From contig JAWXBK010000043.1 of assembly GCA_034439975.1 (NCBI GenBank), positions 1-9,612 on the forward strand: a stretch of DNA of 9,612 bases. Reading direction: 5' to 3'. Origin of the DNA: JAWXBK01 sp034439975. Lineage in GTDB: Bacteria; Pseudomonadota; Alphaproteobacteria; Dongiales; Dongiaceae. Each line of letters opens with the position of its first letter. The first letter of the stretch is position 1. A program made the position numbers and the translations under genes. Below, piece after piece: positions 7,861-9,612 of this stretch. The notes below the pieces were generated by a model. The model worked only from the letters and a program-made list of their open reading frames with translations. It made no database searches and had not been told where the DNA came from.

Positions 7861-9612
7861 CCGGCAAGAAATCCGGTCCGAAAGCGGGCGCGCGCTTGTT
7901 TCGCGCCCTGACAGCGCTGTTCTTCGGTGCGACCGCCCTGGCGGCGATCGCGACCTCGCCCGCGGCGGGCGAATACCAGGAGCAGCCGTTCTTCGAAGGC
8001 CGCGACCTGCCGCCGGTTGCCGAGCGCGTGCCGTCGGCCCCGTCCGTCGTCGAGCCTGCCGAGGCTGGCCAGTATGGCGGCGATCTCACCATGCTGATGG
8101 GTTCCGCCAAAGACGTGCGCATGATCGTCGTGTTCGGCTATGCGCGGCTGGTCGCCTACAATCCCGAGTTCGAGCTGGTGCCAGATATCCTCGCGGGCTT
8201 CGAGGTCGAGGAAGATCGCATCTTCACCTTCCATCTCCGCCCCGGCCATCGCTGGTCGGACGGTGCGCCCTTCACCACCGAGGATTTCCGCTATTGGTGG
8301 GAGGATGTCGCCAACCACGAGGAGCTGGCGCCGACCGGCCCGCCGGTCAGCATGCTGGTCGACGGCGAGCCACCGGTCATCGAGATCGTCGACGAGACCA
8401 CGATCCGCTACATTTGGGCGAAAGCGAATCCGGATTTCCTGCCGGCGCTTGCCGGTGCCAGCCCGCTCTATATTTTCCGCCCGGCGCATTACCTGAAGAC
8501 GTTTCACTCGAACTATGTCGAGGCGGAAGCGCTGGCGGCGATGGTCGCCGAGACCGATCAGCCCGACTGGGCCGCGATGCATAATCGCGAAGACAACATG
8601 TACCGCAACGACAATCCCGGCCTGCCGACGCTCGAGCCCTGGGTTCTGGTGACCGAGCCGCCGTCGGAACGCTTCATTTTCGAACGCAACCCGTATTACT
8701 ACCGCGTCGACGCCAGTGGCCATCAGCTTCCCTACATCGACCGGGTGATCGTGCAGATCGCCGACGGTAACCTGATCCCCGCGAAGATCGGCACCGGCGA
8801 GGCGACGCTTGGTTATCGCGGGCTGCGTTTCGACAACTACACCTTCCTCAAGGAAGGCGAGGAGCGCGGCAAGTACGAGGTGCGACTTTGGCAGAGCGGC
8901 ACCGGCTCCAAGCTTGCGCTCTATCCGAATCTTAACGTCAACGATCCGGTGATGCGCGAGCTGAACCGCGACGTCCGTTTCCGCCGCGCTTTGTCGCTCG
9001 GCATCAATCGCAATCAGATCAACGAGGTCATCTATTTCGGCCTCGGCCTGCCGATGGGCAACGCGCCGCTGCCGGAGAGCCCGCTCTATCGCGAGGAGTA
9101 CGCCAACGCTTGGGCGGCCTACGATCCCGATCAGGCCAATGCGCTGCTCGACGAGATCGGGCTCACCGAACGCAATTCCGCCGGTACGCGGCTGATGTCG
9201 AACGGCAAACCGCTCGAGTTGATCGTCGAAACGGCCGGCGAAAGCAGCGAAGAGGCCGACGTGCTCGAGCTGATCCGCGGCGATTACGCAGCGCTCGGCA
9301 TCAAGATATTCACCCGGCCGTCGCAGCGCGACGTGTTCCGCGATCGCATCTTTGCCGGCGAAACCGCGATATCGGTGTGGCAGGGGCTCGAGAACGGGCT
9401 GCCGACCGCGGGCATGAGCCCGTTGGAGGTCGCACCGACCACCCAGCAGCAGCTGCAATGGCCGCAATGGGGCCAGTTCATCGAGACCAAGGGCGAGGCC
9501 GGCGTTGCGGCCGACCTGCCGGAAGCGCAGCAGCTCCTTGCCAAGCTCGAGGAATGGCGCGGCGCCGTCGACGAGGAGACGCGCGAGCAGGTCTGGCACG
9601 ACATGCTGAAGC
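7842..9612 (+). CDS. Family 5 extracellular solute-binding protein of an Opp/Dpp-type ABC importer, 3' end outside window
   Basis: Open from ATG 7842 to the window end, 590 residues with no stop. The N-terminus has basic residues (KKSGPKAGAR) and then a hydrophobic run (LTALFFGATALAAIA) ending near SPAAGEYQ. This is a Sec-type signal peptide with probable cleavage after an Ala/Gly; no lipobox Cys is seen, so a soluble periplasmic protein is expected. The mature protein shows SBP_bac_5 landmarks: FTFHLRPGHRWSDGAPFTTEDF (HLRPGHRWSDG starts at about 131) and VRFRRALSLGINRNQI (starts at about 378). It captures a peptide-like or other solute for the ATPase encoded just upstream. Already 590 residues without an end, it is longer than DppA/OppA (about 535-545), so it belongs to a longer subgroup. 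Permease genes would be expected downstream. The ligand is unknown. Confidence 0.93.

Overview
The window looks like chromosomal DNA of a GC-rich alphaproteobacterium (Rhodospirillales- or Rhizobiales-like by gene content). Arg codons are mostly CGC/CGG, G/C is strongly preferred at third positions, and the gene types are common in that class. The taxonomic call is an inference; no rRNA or other phylogenetic marker is present.

The whole window is one dense array of nine genes on the + strand, the first and last cut by the window ends. No intergenic gap exceeds about 20 bases, and no internal promoter or terminator is convincing. Five consecutive junctions (1635, 3409, 4611, 5423, 5986) are 4-base start/stop overlaps, four ATGA and one GTGA. 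A sixth junction (7842) overlaps by 19 bases. Transcription is therefore probably polycistronic from an upstream promoter outside the window, with translational coupling.

Region 1 (1-5426) is a glycan-synthesis module. In order it holds the C-terminal end of a MurG-like (COG4671-type) glycosyltransferase, two GT4 glycosyltransferases, a histidine phosphatase, a second and complete COG4671-type glycosyltransferase, and a NodB-type polysaccharide deacetylase without a visible signal peptide. Together these suggest cytoplasmic assembly and trimming of a sugar chain or glycoconjugate, with a phosphatase and a deacetylase acting on intermediates. No flippase, polymerase or initiating phosphoglycosyltransferase is visible.

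Region 2 (5423-5989) is one small two-helix membrane protein with a basic, PH-like cytosolic domain. It lies between the two modules and overlaps both by 4 bases.

Region 3 (5986-9612) begins an oligopeptide/dipeptide-type ABC importer: a double-domain ATPase (DppD-DppF-like fusion, YejF architecture), then a periplasmic family 5 substrate-binding protein preceded by the strongest Shine-Dalgarno site in the window. The permeases would be expected downstream. The main puzzle is why a glycan-building module is translationally chained to an Opp-type importer.
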